From Puffinus mauretanicus (taxonomy: Eukaryota > Chordata > Aves > Procellariiformes > Procellariidae), in the NCBI GenBank assembly GCA_023333565.1, contig JAJKFH010000921.1, forward strand, positions 248,001-312,000: a stretch of DNA of 64,000 bases. Reading direction: 5' to 3'. Both the position numbers and the translations under genes were made by a program. Under the pieces are notes generated by a model. The model had not been told where the DNA came from. It searched no databases and was given only the letters and a program-made list of their open reading frames with translations. Positions 49,800 to 61,779 of the stretch are shown here, piece after piece. How positions within the stretch are numbered: the stretch's first letter is position 1; each line of letters begins with the position of its first letter.

Positions 49800-52700
49800 T
49801 ACCTCCCGCTCCCCCCGCACTGTTTCTTTTCATGAAAGGAAAAGGAAAAGGATTTCACATCTCCCAGTGCAATGTGCAGGAATATGTGAAAGATGTTTTT
49901 ATAAACACTTTTAAAACATAACACAATGTTGCTTTGAGTCAGGAGAACACACTTTTTCCCAGAGAAGGGCTTTGCAGACAAGCTCCTTTCTTTCCTGATA
50001 GCCAGTCCTCGTTGAGGGCTCACGTACAACTGCATGCAGAAGCAGCATAATAGATGACTAATTTAAATCTGAACTTCTTCCACTTCCCCATGCTCCGTTG
50101 AAGATGATTATGAGACACTCCCTGCAAGGCTGCCTTCAGGACAGCTCACTGGGTCATATGATGTAGCAAAATGCATATGTGAAAGGACTTAAAACAGATT
50201 TCTGCAGGGCTGAAAGGTGGAATGCAGTCATTTCTGATTTATGGAAATTTTGTATGTTCCAACCACGCAAAGCAGTTAAGCAAGTGCTTTACTTCAAACC
50301 CATAGTAGATGCATTGAATTCAGTGCAACTGCTCATATGTTTGAAGTTAAGAACATGCTTAAGTGCTATCCTGTACAAGGCTATACTTCAGGAACCCAGA
50401 GCAGAGAACAGTACTGTTCTGCTGTTAAGCTTAACTACTCAGGATGCTCTATCACAGCAATCACCTATTTATTTATTTAAGGAGAGAGCATCAATTTTGT
50501 AAGTATGTATTCACAGGGTTTTGCTCTTAAATTATAGCTATATAAGATACGATGAAAAGCACCTTTCATGAAAACCCAAAGCCCATAGTCTTAAGAGCTT
50601 TGTTTAGGATTAGAGACAACATCCACTACAGAGAGCATGCAGATCTACAAATATTTGCCCACAACTGTCAGAAACAACTGTTAAAATATTATTGTAACAG
50701 AAAGGAATCTGAAAGTAAAACCAGCATGCTATGAAAAATCTATTAGAGAATGTTTTCCAAAGAGGCAATTCCAGCTTCCCTAACCAATGAAGATAGTACG
50801 TCTTTTCCAAGGAGAAAGTACTTTTTAAGCACTGCAAACATGCAGAGAATTGGCAGTGGTGTGCAGAGAATTCAATTCTTCTTGTTAGTTAATTTGACTA
50901 GATTTTAAAGACCAAGGTCTTGCCTTAAGTTAACTTAATTATAACAACGTTGTGATTTTGCAAACTTCAGTAAGATACACTATTCATTCGCTAGGGCATC
51001 TCACTGTACCCAGAAAATGAAATTAGGCAAAAACTTGGATAGATCCTACAACTGCTGGAAAAACAAATCTCATCCTCAGTGAAACAGATTTCTAAATTTG
51101 GCTCTGTTCTACTCTGAAGACTCAGCGTTATCTTGCCAACATTTTCACTATAATCAAAGCAGCTGAAATCAAAGCTCAGATAAAACATTCTGACTAAACT
51201 GCAATGGCATAGATAACTTCCCATTCAAGAATTGATACCTGAAACTGTACAATTCCATCAAGTCATCTTTTACCAAAAATTTCACATCTCTCTGGTCAAA
51301 TTACTTTCGCAGATAGCCTCAAGCTATTTTGGAGGATATATTGTACTAAGGCTGTTTAGCATGAAAAGCAGGAAAAGAGAATCTGCATGGTGGGAGGTGA
51401 CAAAGAAAAGGAGAAACAAAGATGGGAAAAAACAGGCTGAGAGAGCTTAAAGGGCCAGGAGGGTAGAGACAGACACAGGGGCAGGACCAGCAGGTCAGGG
51501 AGAAGTCCAGGGAGACCACATGTCTGAAATCACACTCAGTCAGCAGCCGGGGTTGCCCAGACCACAGCACATGCAAGAGAAGTGCTGAGAGCTGCAGAGC
51601 ATCACAAACATTTCATTTGCAATAGCTGGTACAAATCATGGTGGGCTTGACCCCAGTGAGATACCAAGACTTGCAGAAGCTGATGAGAGACAAGGGCATT
51701 CAGTGTCTCCTTGGATGCTGTGCATTTAGCAGGATTGGGCCCACACAAGAGCACTGTCCAAATAACTAAACTAAAACCCTGTGACAAGAAATACCGTTAA
51801 TATATTTACAAAGGCCAATATATCAGTGCCTGATGCACTGCTGGGGCAGAAGCGCTAACCGCAGCACCATGGGAAAGGAGGAAGGTACACGGCACAGGCA
51901 GAACACAGAAAATGACGAGCGACTGAGATGGAGCCTGAAGGCACAGGTCTCCAGGACCAGCCATAGGGCACAAAGCACGTGTGGCCCCTGAAGACACAAC
52001 TCACTCATCTACTCTTCTGCAGAGGAAGTAACATTTCAAAGCTCTCAGTGTCTCAGCTCTCCTCACACTTACTTCACCAATCTTAGTTACCCAGCACATC
52101 TCACTGGCACAGGATGAATTTTAAGTCAACACCCCTCAGCTAAGCACTGCAGTGCCTTAGTATTCTCTCACACTTTTTAATCCCCAGTGCAGCTGTTTCA
52201 AAGCATTGGTGTGACTGATTCTGACAGACTCAACCTGTCCTAAGCAATACCAAAAATTACACCACCTTTCCAGAGTTTCCAACCTTTTTTTTTTTTAACA
52301 GACAGATTAATAGACACATGTACATAAATCTATATGTTTTAAGAGGAGAATTACATCAACGACATATCACAGAGTCTGTCCATCCTGGTTGAATGGCTAC
52401 TGCAAAGGAGAGGAGACTTAGACACTTGGCCCTCATTTGGTGGTCTGAGTGTTGCAATACCCATCACCTGTGGGAACTGGGATACACATAACTGCGAGAA
52501 GCCCTTTGGGGGTACCCAAGCATATCTATGCGAGGAGCAACCAAGCTGGTGGATTGTAAATGCTGTTTTTCACTGGGTGCTCCTGCAAGTTTTTCCTCCC
52601 ATTCAGCTGGCACAGCAACACACCATCCTCCACTCAGGCACCATCTTTCCTCTTCAGCCACATGCCAAAAGGTGAGAACCTTCTCAGCCAAGGGGTGAGA

Positions 52701-53270
52701 ACCTGCCTCCTGTGACAGCCCAAAGACATGCAACCCAACATGACTAGGCATCATCCAGACTATGCTGTTGACTTTCAAGTCCAAAAAAAAATCCAAGACC
52801 ACATGGCAAGAAACATTGCTCTTTCTTAAGATTAAACTTCAAGGTGTGTGGAGGAAGGGCTAACGAAGTGCAAAACAGAAACAAGCACAGTCATCAATAA
52901 GTTGGGAGAGAATGCTGTTTCCTATTTCCTTGTTAGGTGACTGCATTTTCAATACCAGCACAGGCTGCCTTTAATTAACCATGATTGCACTGAGCCATAA
53001 TTTGCAAGTTGTCAGTACCAGCACTCATTCAGAGAAAACCTGCACTGCCCCCCACCCCCACCCCTTTCACAAGCCTACCTTGCCTCCCAGATCATCCAGG
53101 GCTTCAGAAAGTAAATTCCAGGTCTTGAACCAGATCTGGAAACAAAATGAGAATGCCTGGTTGTAAAAACTGAAGCTTTTCAAGAGTTTGGATGTCTTTT
53201 TTGCATAATAAACTGATACAGTTTTGTAACAGTGTATGAATATAACTCATTTTCATCTTTTCCATAGATC
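49800..53270. other. Gene-free stretch apart from one palindromic repeat
   Basis: Besides the element at 50261-50400 I see an 11-bp direct repeat (tgcagagaatt) near 50840-50872 and T-runs near 52285-52297. The reading frames are short and unassigned. Confidence 0.5.
50261..50400. repeat. Palindromic MITE-like ancient repeat, both arms present
   Basis: The left arm (cgcaaagcagttaagc, aagtgctttacttcaaac) and right arm (gtttgaagttaagaacatgc, ttaagtgctatcctg) are inverted copies around an apex containing gcattgaattcagtgcaac. I recognise the ttaagcatgtgctttaacttt-type arm from a common hairpin-shaped repeat in turtle, crocodile and bird DNA. The arms pair imperfectly over about 45 bp, giving a long imperfect stem. 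No coding capacity. Confidence 0.7.
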
Positions 53271-53274
53271 GTAG

Positions 53275-53304
53275 ATTTTAGAGCATTGAAACATGCTCTA
53301 AAAT
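53275..53304. repeat. Perfect 12-bp stem, 6-base loop hairpin
   Basis: The arms ATTTTAGAGCAT and ATGCTCTAAAAT are exact complements around the loop tgaaac. No surrounding element is recognised. A perfect stem of this length is unexpected by chance, although the AT-rich arms make it somewhat less so. Confidence 0.9.
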
Positions 53305-53309
53305 ACGTC

Positions 53310-56300
53310 CTTTAAAGCCTCCTCTCCTCCTCCCAGTCTGTTGTCTGTGGATACAACATGGACCAAGTGATCAAATCTGCTTGTTGCTTCATATATTTTT
53401 TTTTAATCATTCACAGACAGGACACTGTCCAGGAATGAGCAGCTGGAATCACAGATGCAAAGCTCTTACTAATGTGACACCACATAATCATACTTGATAG
53501 CAGAAGAGTTCTTTGGAGGAGGAAATCACTTCAGGAGATGTGCTGTAATTGAGTGGGGCTCCACCAGCCTTCTGGCATTTGAGAATTTTTGTGTTTGGCA
53601 AGCTTTTGTTGAGAACAAAATGGAAAATTTTCTACCCAGACAAATGCACTGAACTGACAGAGGTATTTTAAACAAAAAAAAAATAAAACAAATTACATAC
53701 AGGTATAAAGCTGGAAGGTAGACAGCAAGTCTTGAAAGAGCAGATTTGCTGCTAGCCTAAGTGGAGTTACTGCACAGTCTCCAAAGGAGATTTACCTCTT
53801 TTCACCAGGAAGTAAGATGGCCAACTCTTAGGTTTGTGTGCCAGCCACTTACACACAAAACCCACCAACACTGAGGCAGTTACTTTCATCCAGACCCATG
53901 CCCAAACCTTGCAGCCTGCACTGACAGCTTCCCTGGGTCCTGAAGGAAAACATGCAGTTTGCACATAACTTACATAAGTGTATTTACCCCAAACAGCCAC
54001 AATCTCTGTATTGACTTGCAACCAGCCTCCCTGGGACAGAAAAAAACAACCAAGAAAACCAGGCTCTTTGCAAACTTGATCTTTCAGGAAGGGAGAACAG
54101 GAGGACAGCAGTACCTGGGTCTCAGACCAAAGCGTCGCAGCTCTCTTACCAGCATTTTGCTGGAACTTCAGCATGGAAAAAGCCACGGGCAACCCTGGTG
54201 CGGTCAGAGGGCTACCTCGGGCCCTGCCCAGCCTTAGAAAACTCCCAACCCTCGCCACTATTTTGGGAGGGAAGAACGATCCCGCCCCTTCCTTTAAACC
54301 CTGCAGAGCCCAGTGCTGGTCAAGCAGCCCCTTAACCCCTTCCTGGCAGGTCGACAGCTCTGCCATCTCCGTTAGGGATGCTCCAAAGGGGCAAGTAAAG
54401 GCAGGTCCTCCATTATTGCACTGTTTGAGGTATGGCCCTGGCTGGTATAGCCCAAATTCAGAGGTGCTATCTGCTGGAAATTGGGGGGGTTTGAGCTGTA
54501 TTCTCCCCAAAGCGGAGGCTGTCTGTGGTTATACGTGATCCTGCCTCACTGTGGGAGAGGGAGGATTTTAATGAGCGGATGACTGAGGACCTCTCCCAGC
54601 CTAACATTTCTAACAATATCTATAAAAATGCAGAAAATTGCAAAATAGGGACCCAAGGACAAAGTTAGGGCCCAGGCAGGCACGTGTAGTTTATAGCATT
54701 ACACACACACGGAGCAACCAGAGTGACTCCCAAAGTACCTGAACGTCAGTCAGTGTGTGACACGCCACAGCTTGGGGACATAACAAGTGGTCTCTGTTGG
54801 GTGCAACAGAGCCAGAGGGTCACAGTGTCCCTGAACATGAGATGGACGGACCCAGGGCATGCAACAAGGGGACGAAACAGCACTAAACTGGTGCCCAAAC
54901 CCTACATCTCTGAGGCAGGCGATAGCCTCCCCAGGGAATCACCACCCCAGCTGCAGAGTGGTGGGAGCTTTCCGCAGCATCGGGGCCCCTTGGGGAAGGG
55001 AGAGCCGGGGGTGTCCTATGGATGGGAGGCAGATGGGAAATGCACATATTTCATGTTGGCAGGATAAGACTTACACCTCCGTGTCTGGATCTTCTGAGTG
55101 GTTTCGAGGTGCTTGATAGGATGCTCATAGGACAGGCTGTCTAAAGGCAGCTGGTGTTCCCTCCCTGGTGAGATGAGCCCAGGCTGCAGTAAAAGCACCT
55201 GGAATTTTATTGGGACACCAGCAGAACCAGGAGCTGGAGTGAGCTGGAATGAGCAATCAGCTCATTCATCTAATCCACAGTCACAGCCACAGTGCAGCTT
55301 AATACCTGACAACCAGAACAGAAGACAGCAGATTAATTACGACAAGATAAAAGGGATATGCTCCAACTCACAGTTCCCCAAATCAAAAGAGCAAACACTG
55401 CTAAGATTACTGGCTTTGCTTATCAGGAGAACAAGGGAAACCAAGGTAAAAATTAACCTATGTGGGAATAAAACCTTCCTCCGGCAGCCTGTCCTGAGGA
55501 CCGTACTTGGCATAGGAATAGAGGGGGGACAGGGAGAAGAGGAGGGAAGATGTGAAGTGCAAGCCCCAAAGACGGGTTTGTCCCTATTGTCCCAAAGGAC
55601 TCTGGCTAGCACAATTCCTGCAGGACTGTGGCCTGCAGTGTCTGCGCTGAGTTAGGACTTTATTTTAAAGTTATTCCACAGTCCGACAGGGATGATGCAG
55701 TCTTTCTCAGCAAAGGTTTGTATACAGCAAGGTGAAGTGTCTATAAGCAATGAGACGAGATGCCTATAAGATACTGTTTCGTTTCCGTTATTGCTTCTTT
55801 CAACCTCGGCTGCGAAGCTGAACCACAGATAGAAAACGTAGAGCAAAGCACGAGCAGGTGGAGGAGCAGAAGGAAGAACACCAAAGCCTGTTCGGCAAGC
55901 ACAGCAGCACACTAACGCGTCTTTCTCCGCGGTCCTTTACCTTAGCGCACTGCTCAGAGGTACCTGGCTGTGAAGTTCAGCTGATGGACATGGAAAACTT
56001 GCCCAGCAGGGCTGTCTCCGTGGCCAAAGGGGGAAATTGAGCCTGGCTGCACTGTGCTCACCCGTGTCCCTTGTCAGCCCGTGCGTTGGTGAGACAGCTC
56101 TCTGTGCTCTGCCACCACCGTTTTTTTCAACTTGTTTAAAAGCACATTTATTTCTTGGAAGCCTCTGAACATCAGATGGAACTAATTAAAACCAGGAGGG
56201 CTCAGGGGAGCTGGGGGGAAGAGGGAGACAGGCAATTCGGTTTCCACTTCAAAGCGGTTTAGCAAAATAAAAGCACTCAGGCCCTTTAACACAAGTGCAT

Positions 56301-56425
56301 GCCCATGGGGAGGGCAGAGGAGGGGGCACTCAGTGCTGTCAAGTGGCCACTTTTCCCCCCACTTTTGCTCACCAGGCTCAAAGGAGCTGTGTTTGGATGC
56401 TGTGCCAGCTGATTAGTCAGGACAC
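53310..56425. other. Gene-free stretch with a long unassigned frame
   Basis: The minus frame at 53767-54510 has no stop for 247 codons, but its first AUG is at 54366, leaving 199 codons. No domain or homologue is recognised and the codon content is not obviously coding-like. Nothing else here is interpretable beyond a short purine-rich tract at about 55520-55550. Confidence 0.5.
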
Positions 56426-56429
56426 CAGA

Positions 56430-57500
56430 GGTTAATTGCAGCGATTTCTCCTGTGCCCTCCCATCAATTCTGCAGAGCGGGTGGCACTGCTTGGGGAGGA
56501 GGTGGCATCCGTGGTCACAGGCACCCCGTTGTCTGTAGGGGCTGGGATCGCCTTCAGACAAGACAGCAACTGCCGCTGCGGGGTTTCTGGGCGAGTGTGA
56601 GGAAACGCAGCCGCCAAGTGGCATGGCCACTGCCACAGCCTGGCTGCTCGAGCGCAGAGGTCCTCTGGGACAGGCCTGTGCCGTCCCCCATGTCCCAGCA
56701 TGGAGGGACGCCTTGCGGGCAGCCCCACTGCCCTGCAGCCGCAGCAGCTGCACTCTGCCGCAGCCTTCCCACCACCCCCGTGGCAGTGGGGTCCCCAGTG
56801 TGGGGTCCCCAGGTGTCCCCCCCTGGGGGTACCGAGGCTCCCCGGGCCCTTCGCCCTGCACAGCCCCAGGACCTCACAGCACTGACCCCCTGCCCGGCCC
56901 CGACTCCTGCATGACGCCCCGGCCCAGCCCCAACCCCCACGGCGCTGACCCCCCTTCAAGGCGACTTGAGTCCTCCCATCCCCGAGACCCCTCATGGGTG
57001 CCCTGACCCGCCGCGCACCCCAGCTCCAGGGCCGCCCGCGCTGAGGGGGAGGCCCAGGGGGGTGAATTACCCCAGTAATCACTGGGTTTATTACCCCCCA
57101 GTGCTGGGGGCTGTGCCAGGGCCCCAACCCCACCAGCTGACCTGGCTCGGGGCCTCCCCACTGCCCCGCTTGGGCCCGGGGTGTCCCCCGCCAGTGGGAC
57201 TGGGCACCGGGCACCAGCCCTCACCGCACCGGCCCTCACAGCACCGGCCCACGGCCGTGCCGCTGGGTTCCCTCACCCGGGCAGCGCTGGGAGGCACCGG
57301 CGTGGAGAAGCCGCTCACCAGCACTGCCCCCTGCATCTGCTCCATTTGGGGCTTTTTTTGTTCCTTTTTTTAAAAACGTTTCCCCTCTCTAAACTGGCAT
57401 TTCAAACCCCACTCTAAACCCCGCATTAAAGTGGGGGCTTGCAGCAGGCGGGGCTGGCTGGCAGCTGCGGGGCTGCGCCGCCGCCATCCACCGCTGACAA
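56430..57500. promoter_or_regulatory. CpG-rich, GC-rich block (candidate CpG island)
   Basis: GC content rises sharply and CpG dinucleotides are frequent, especially at 57000-57060, 57181-57315 and 57440-57495. In the about 145 bp from 57181 I count 13 CpGs, roughly two thirds of random expectation for its GC content, which is high for vertebrate DNA. The block contains repeated tggggtccccag (56786-56812) and gcaccggccc units. It ends at a T-rich stretch (57350-57372). Several overlapping long frames on both strands are a by-product of few stop codons. It could be a promoter with a GC-rich first exon, or just a GC-rich isochore feature. No TATA box or splice donor could be singled out. Confidence 0.4.
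56786..56812. repeat. Tandem GC-rich 14-bp repeat, two copies
   Basis: The unit gtggggtccccag occurs twice at a 14-bp period. Each contains the symmetric GGGGTCCCC. It is a minor local duplication inside the CpG-rich block. Confidence 0.8.
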
Positions 57501-57504
57501 GGAC

Positions 57505-59635
57505 TGATGGGGCCTGTTCCCGCCCCACGCAGCGTCTGAGCTCCTTCCTCTCTCCCTCATTTATTCAACCCTCGTTCTCACTGATGAGCATCCCGGCCTG
57601 GGTGCTGCTTTATCCAGCAGAATCACTTGGACCCTCAGCTGGGGCCAGCAGCTCGGAGGTCGGCAGGGGGCCGGGGGGGTAATGATGCCCAACACCCCCC
57701 CTCCAGCCCCAGTTTAACCAGTGACCTGGGGTGACACGCCGAGTCTGACTGCAGTCCCTCGAGCCAGCCGATGTCCCGTCCTCCTGCACCCGCTTTTGTT
57801 TGTTCTTCCCTCATTTTGTGTGGCTGGGGGAAATGGAAGGGGAACGAATCAATAAAAATTAATTCTGAAAACAAATAAGGAACGAATTGGCAGCTTGCAA
57901 GTGGCAACGGATAAAGTGCCCCGTGATGGCCCCATAAAACATCTCTCCACACACCATTTATCACCAAGCCAGTATGTCTCAGCATCAGGCTTAATCTACT
58001 CAATATTAAAAAACATAAACCCGGCCTTGCAAATTGGGGAAGAAGATTTTCAATGGCCATTAAGATTCTAATGCACCTGATGCTAACATGCCTGTGCTTG
58101 GGGTCTTCTGTTGTCGGGGGCTTGAGGGGCTTTTGGCTGGGCTGAACTGCTGGGATGGGTCACTCAGGGGTTTAGGCTCCCTGGCACCTGACGTCTGGTC
58201 GCAAAACCTGAAGAGCTCTGGAGACCTGACCATCTCATGCCTGGGAGACTGGGAAAGAGCGATTAGACTCGCTGCCGCATCTGAGGCCCTCGGCAGCCTC
58301 CAGCTGCTGCAGCCGCCCTGGATGCGCTTGCCCGCGGCTCCGGCTCGCTGCGGCTGTAGTGCTGCAGTCGCTGCCGTGTGAAGGGAAGCTTTCTCCATCC
58401 CCTGTCTGCCACAGAGGGCTATTGTGAGCAACAAATTACAGCCCCGTCAGAGCCTCCTTGGCCGCAGCACAAGAAGTGAGGATGCTGGCCCTTGAGTAAA
58501 GCTGACTGGATTTTATTCAGTTGCTTTTCTTTAAAAAAGTTTGTAATACACTCCCCAAGACATAGTACAAGCTCTGTATGAGACATGAATAACATTCACT
58601 CATGTGACTGTTTGTACAACCGAGGGCATTACAGGTCAGGCTGAGAAGTGTTGTAAGAATGATGCAAGGCCCCCAGCCTAGACAAGCAGGGAGCATGGCG
58701 AAGGAAGATAAAGAGGCATTCACAGGGCTGTGTGGGGTCCAACACACAGTAGCTGAAGGCCCAATAGGTCACAATTTCAATGCATGTTCTTGGGGCTACC
58801 CTGGGGAAACGCGGCTCTTTTCTGGCTGCACATAATGTCATTATCAAACTCACCTTTGAGAGCCATCAGCCCTGCAGAGACAGTGAGTGTGACTTACGGA
58901 GAAGAAACCAAAAGAAATTGTGTGATACACATGGCAGGGAAAACAACTGAACCTTCTCCGAAACCCTAGCTAGCCATAGACATGTCTTGTGCTTCGGTGT
59001 CGCTGCTGTGTCCCCTCACATCTGCTGCCTCACCACGCACCTTCGCAGCCTCCTTGCAGGGACTAGGTTCTGCTGCACCACTCGAGTCCATCTTCACAGA
59101 GTTCTGGTTGGCTCTCTACGTCCTCGGCTGCTCCTGGTCACCTCCTCATTACCTCTTTCCTTGGCATCAAGCACCCTAGGGAGAAAAGGCCACGAAGATA
59201 GATGCGAGGATGGGTTTATTCCAGCCTTTGACAAAGAGCCTACATCAGGTAGCAGTTGTTCTTCTTGTAACTCACAACCAGTAGAGGAGGGAGAAGCAGC
59301 TTTTCCCTTCCTCTGCTGAAACATTTCACTGCATGCATTTTGGAAGTAGCATTTTGGCAAATAAAAAGCCCAACAGCAATACACACAGTGCAGCAGAGGG
59401 GCTGTTTTCCTTGAGTACTCGTTCCCGAGAGCCACTGCTGCTGGTTGGCAATCGTACAGACTCACGCTATTTTTTTCCTCCCTGCCCCAGTCCATCAGTT
59501 CCTGCTGCCACCGCGCACACCCAGCCTGCCCCTTTACATCCAACCCCCCGCTTCCCCTTCCCTCCGCATTTCTACACGCAGTGGTGGTGTTCTGGTAATT
59601 CAATCCACCCCAGCAAAAACAACTTAGCTTTGGGG
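57505..59635. other. Gene-free stretch downstream of the CpG-rich block
   Basis: No exon or mobile element is recognised. The stretch includes the candidate regulatory segment at 57830-58080 and a CpG-richer patch at 58325-58380. The minus frame at 59094-59675 is open for 193 codons but resembles no family. Confidence 0.5.
57830..58080. promoter_or_regulatory. Candidate conserved noncoding element
   Basis: The segment is repeat-free and AT-leaning in an otherwise GC-rich neighbourhood. It carries motif-like blocks: aattaattctg, ccccataaaac (Hox/Cdx-like TTTATGG on the other strand), caggcttaatc and ggccattaag. The composition is what one sees in conserved enhancers, but no alignment is available, so this is speculative. 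Confidence 0.2.
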
Positions 59636-59639
59636 GGGT

Positions 59640-59830
59640 GGGCCTTCTCCTTAATTTATGTAAGGTCAACCTCATAATTGTACCCCTTTTTTTATTCCTT
59701 CCTCCATATAAATCATCTATGTTACATTTTAGCAGAACGGCAACAAATTGAGCATGATGTTCTTATCACCGGCTTAATAATTTAATTCAAAAGGGTTTTG
59801 CATCATTGCACACCGGGATCAAGAGGAAGT
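59640..59830. promoter_or_regulatory. Candidate conserved noncoding element
   Basis: This AT-rich segment contains cttaataatttaattcaaaa and a perfect TTGCATCA at 59799-59806, which matches the C/EBP-ATF composite site, within tttgcatcattgcac. It is repeat-free by eye. Conservation and activity are untested. Confidence 0.22.
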
Positions 59831-59834
59831 AAAA

Positions 59835-61748
59835 TAAGGCCATCCCTGTGGAGCAGAGCTCCTCCAAACTGGGCTGGCATGTCACACAACCCTGCATTCC
59901 CGGGCTGTTTTTCTTTCATTTAAAGTTTTATTTGGACTCTGGGAAGAGCCAGCTGAGTGCCCAGCAGAAGCAAAGGCTGTTCAGCCAAGAAGTGGAGATA
60001 ATGGGCTCTGTAGTGCTGGATGCTGCTGAAATGCCCATGAAAGTCAAGAAAAAGGCATTTTTCATACCTGCAGCTCAGAGGAAGAATGGCCTTTGCACAC
60101 AGTGCCCAGGCTTTGCCCATTGCCTGGTCAGAGCCGTGCAGGTATGGAAGGTGATCGGCAGAGCAGGAGGGGAGAGTCAGATTGTGTCTGCAAGTCCCTA
60201 TGTCCTTCCTTCTCACACCGGGCAATACCCATCCAACACAGAGCAATGCTTTACCTCCCATTTGCAGGCATCCGGCTAAGAGAAGGTCACCAAAAAAAAA
60301 AAAACACCACCACAAACAAAAAAACCCAAACACAAATAAAAAAAAGCAGGAGTTTTGTTTTCAGGAGATGAAAACTGTCCATCTTTGATCTCAAGGTCTC
60401 TTCCTGTGCTCACCATTTTCTGGTGAGAGGCTGAAGAAAAAGAATGAAGCTAAAACCAGGAGGAGCTTTGGAACTGAGACCAGCAGAGCCATGTGTGAAG
60501 GCACCCGCAGAGCCGCACGATGCTCACGCATGGCAGCATGCGTATCTGCAGGTGTTTGCCCCGGTACCAGACAAACACCCTACGTGCCCCAGCCTGCCTC
60601 CCTGCCCAGGGTTTGTGCCAGCTCCCAGCCTGCCAGCAGACCCACGCCACTCGTTTCCAGCCAGACAAACCAGGCTTAATCTATCTCTGCTGGGGAACAG
60701 GCACGAGAGCCGCTCAGCAGCAGCAGAAAGGGCATGATAAAGAGATATGGCTCCCCCCAGCATAGCTGCAGCTGGGAAAGGACAGCATGTGTGTCTGTGC
60801 ACGCTCCAAGGGATGCTCCATGCATCCTGCTTTCCTTAGGCATTGTTGCTGGAGGTGAATTGACCTACAGATGGAAATGAGACAGATTTGATTGATTACT
60901 TGGTGGGAGCTGGGCTGTGAAAGTAGAAGCCCCACCAGCATGGCTGTCAGCAAAGCTGGATCTGTGCATCTGTTGGGTAAAATGGTGTAATCAACAAAGT
61001 AAGATCATTTTTAAATGGTCTTCATAGTGTTTAAAGCACATCAAGAGCTCAGGGAAAGCAGCAAGCTCTCCAACTCACAGCCTTCACCAAACCCAGGCTC
61101 TGTTTGGGAGCCCCCGGGTCCCTCTCTGTCCCCTACCTAACTGCAAAATGGAGCCAAAGACCTCCACCCTATAGCCCAGAGTCCCTGGAGGGTGATTTTC
61201 CAGCCTTCCCTGAAGGCACACATCTGACATACCTTCGTATCTCATGCAGAAGCTGAGAGCAGGCAGGGAAGAGAGCTCCTCTCAGGTCCAAGTATTCATA
61301 GTTTACATTTCATGAGCCAGACAGCCTCCTGGACAGCAGCACGTCACCCACAGTGTGTGGGCTTGGAGAGCTGCTCAGCTGTGATCTGCAGACCACTGAT
61401 GGTCCATGAACGTCAGCTGGTCCCCAAAACAAATGCAATTACAAAGTCACATACTTCCATTTCTGTGCAATGGAAAGGGAGGGTCTGCTCCTAGTTGCTT
61501 TCTGTGCCCAGTTAAAGTGTTTGCAATTATAAAGAGTAAACTATGATTTAATAGAACAATGGAAACATATTTACCTAAGTGTTAAGTACTTTAACACCCC
61601 ATTTCCAACCCATCATTGGGGTTAGAAAGTAGATTTTTCTTTTTTTTTTTTTTAAAGAGCTATGTGATCCTTTAAAAAGTTGAGAATTTCTGGGGCCCTG
61701 CCTGGGGCAAAGACATAGGTGAAAGAGGGGTAAAGATATGCCATGGGA

Positions 61749-61779
<31 letters not shown>

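Noticed and set aside
56432..57214. A 260-codon open frame on the minus strand and several overlapping plus frames
   Set aside because: The region is so GC-rich that stop codons are rare in all frames. The products are low-complexity Gly, Arg, Pro and Ala runs with no domain.
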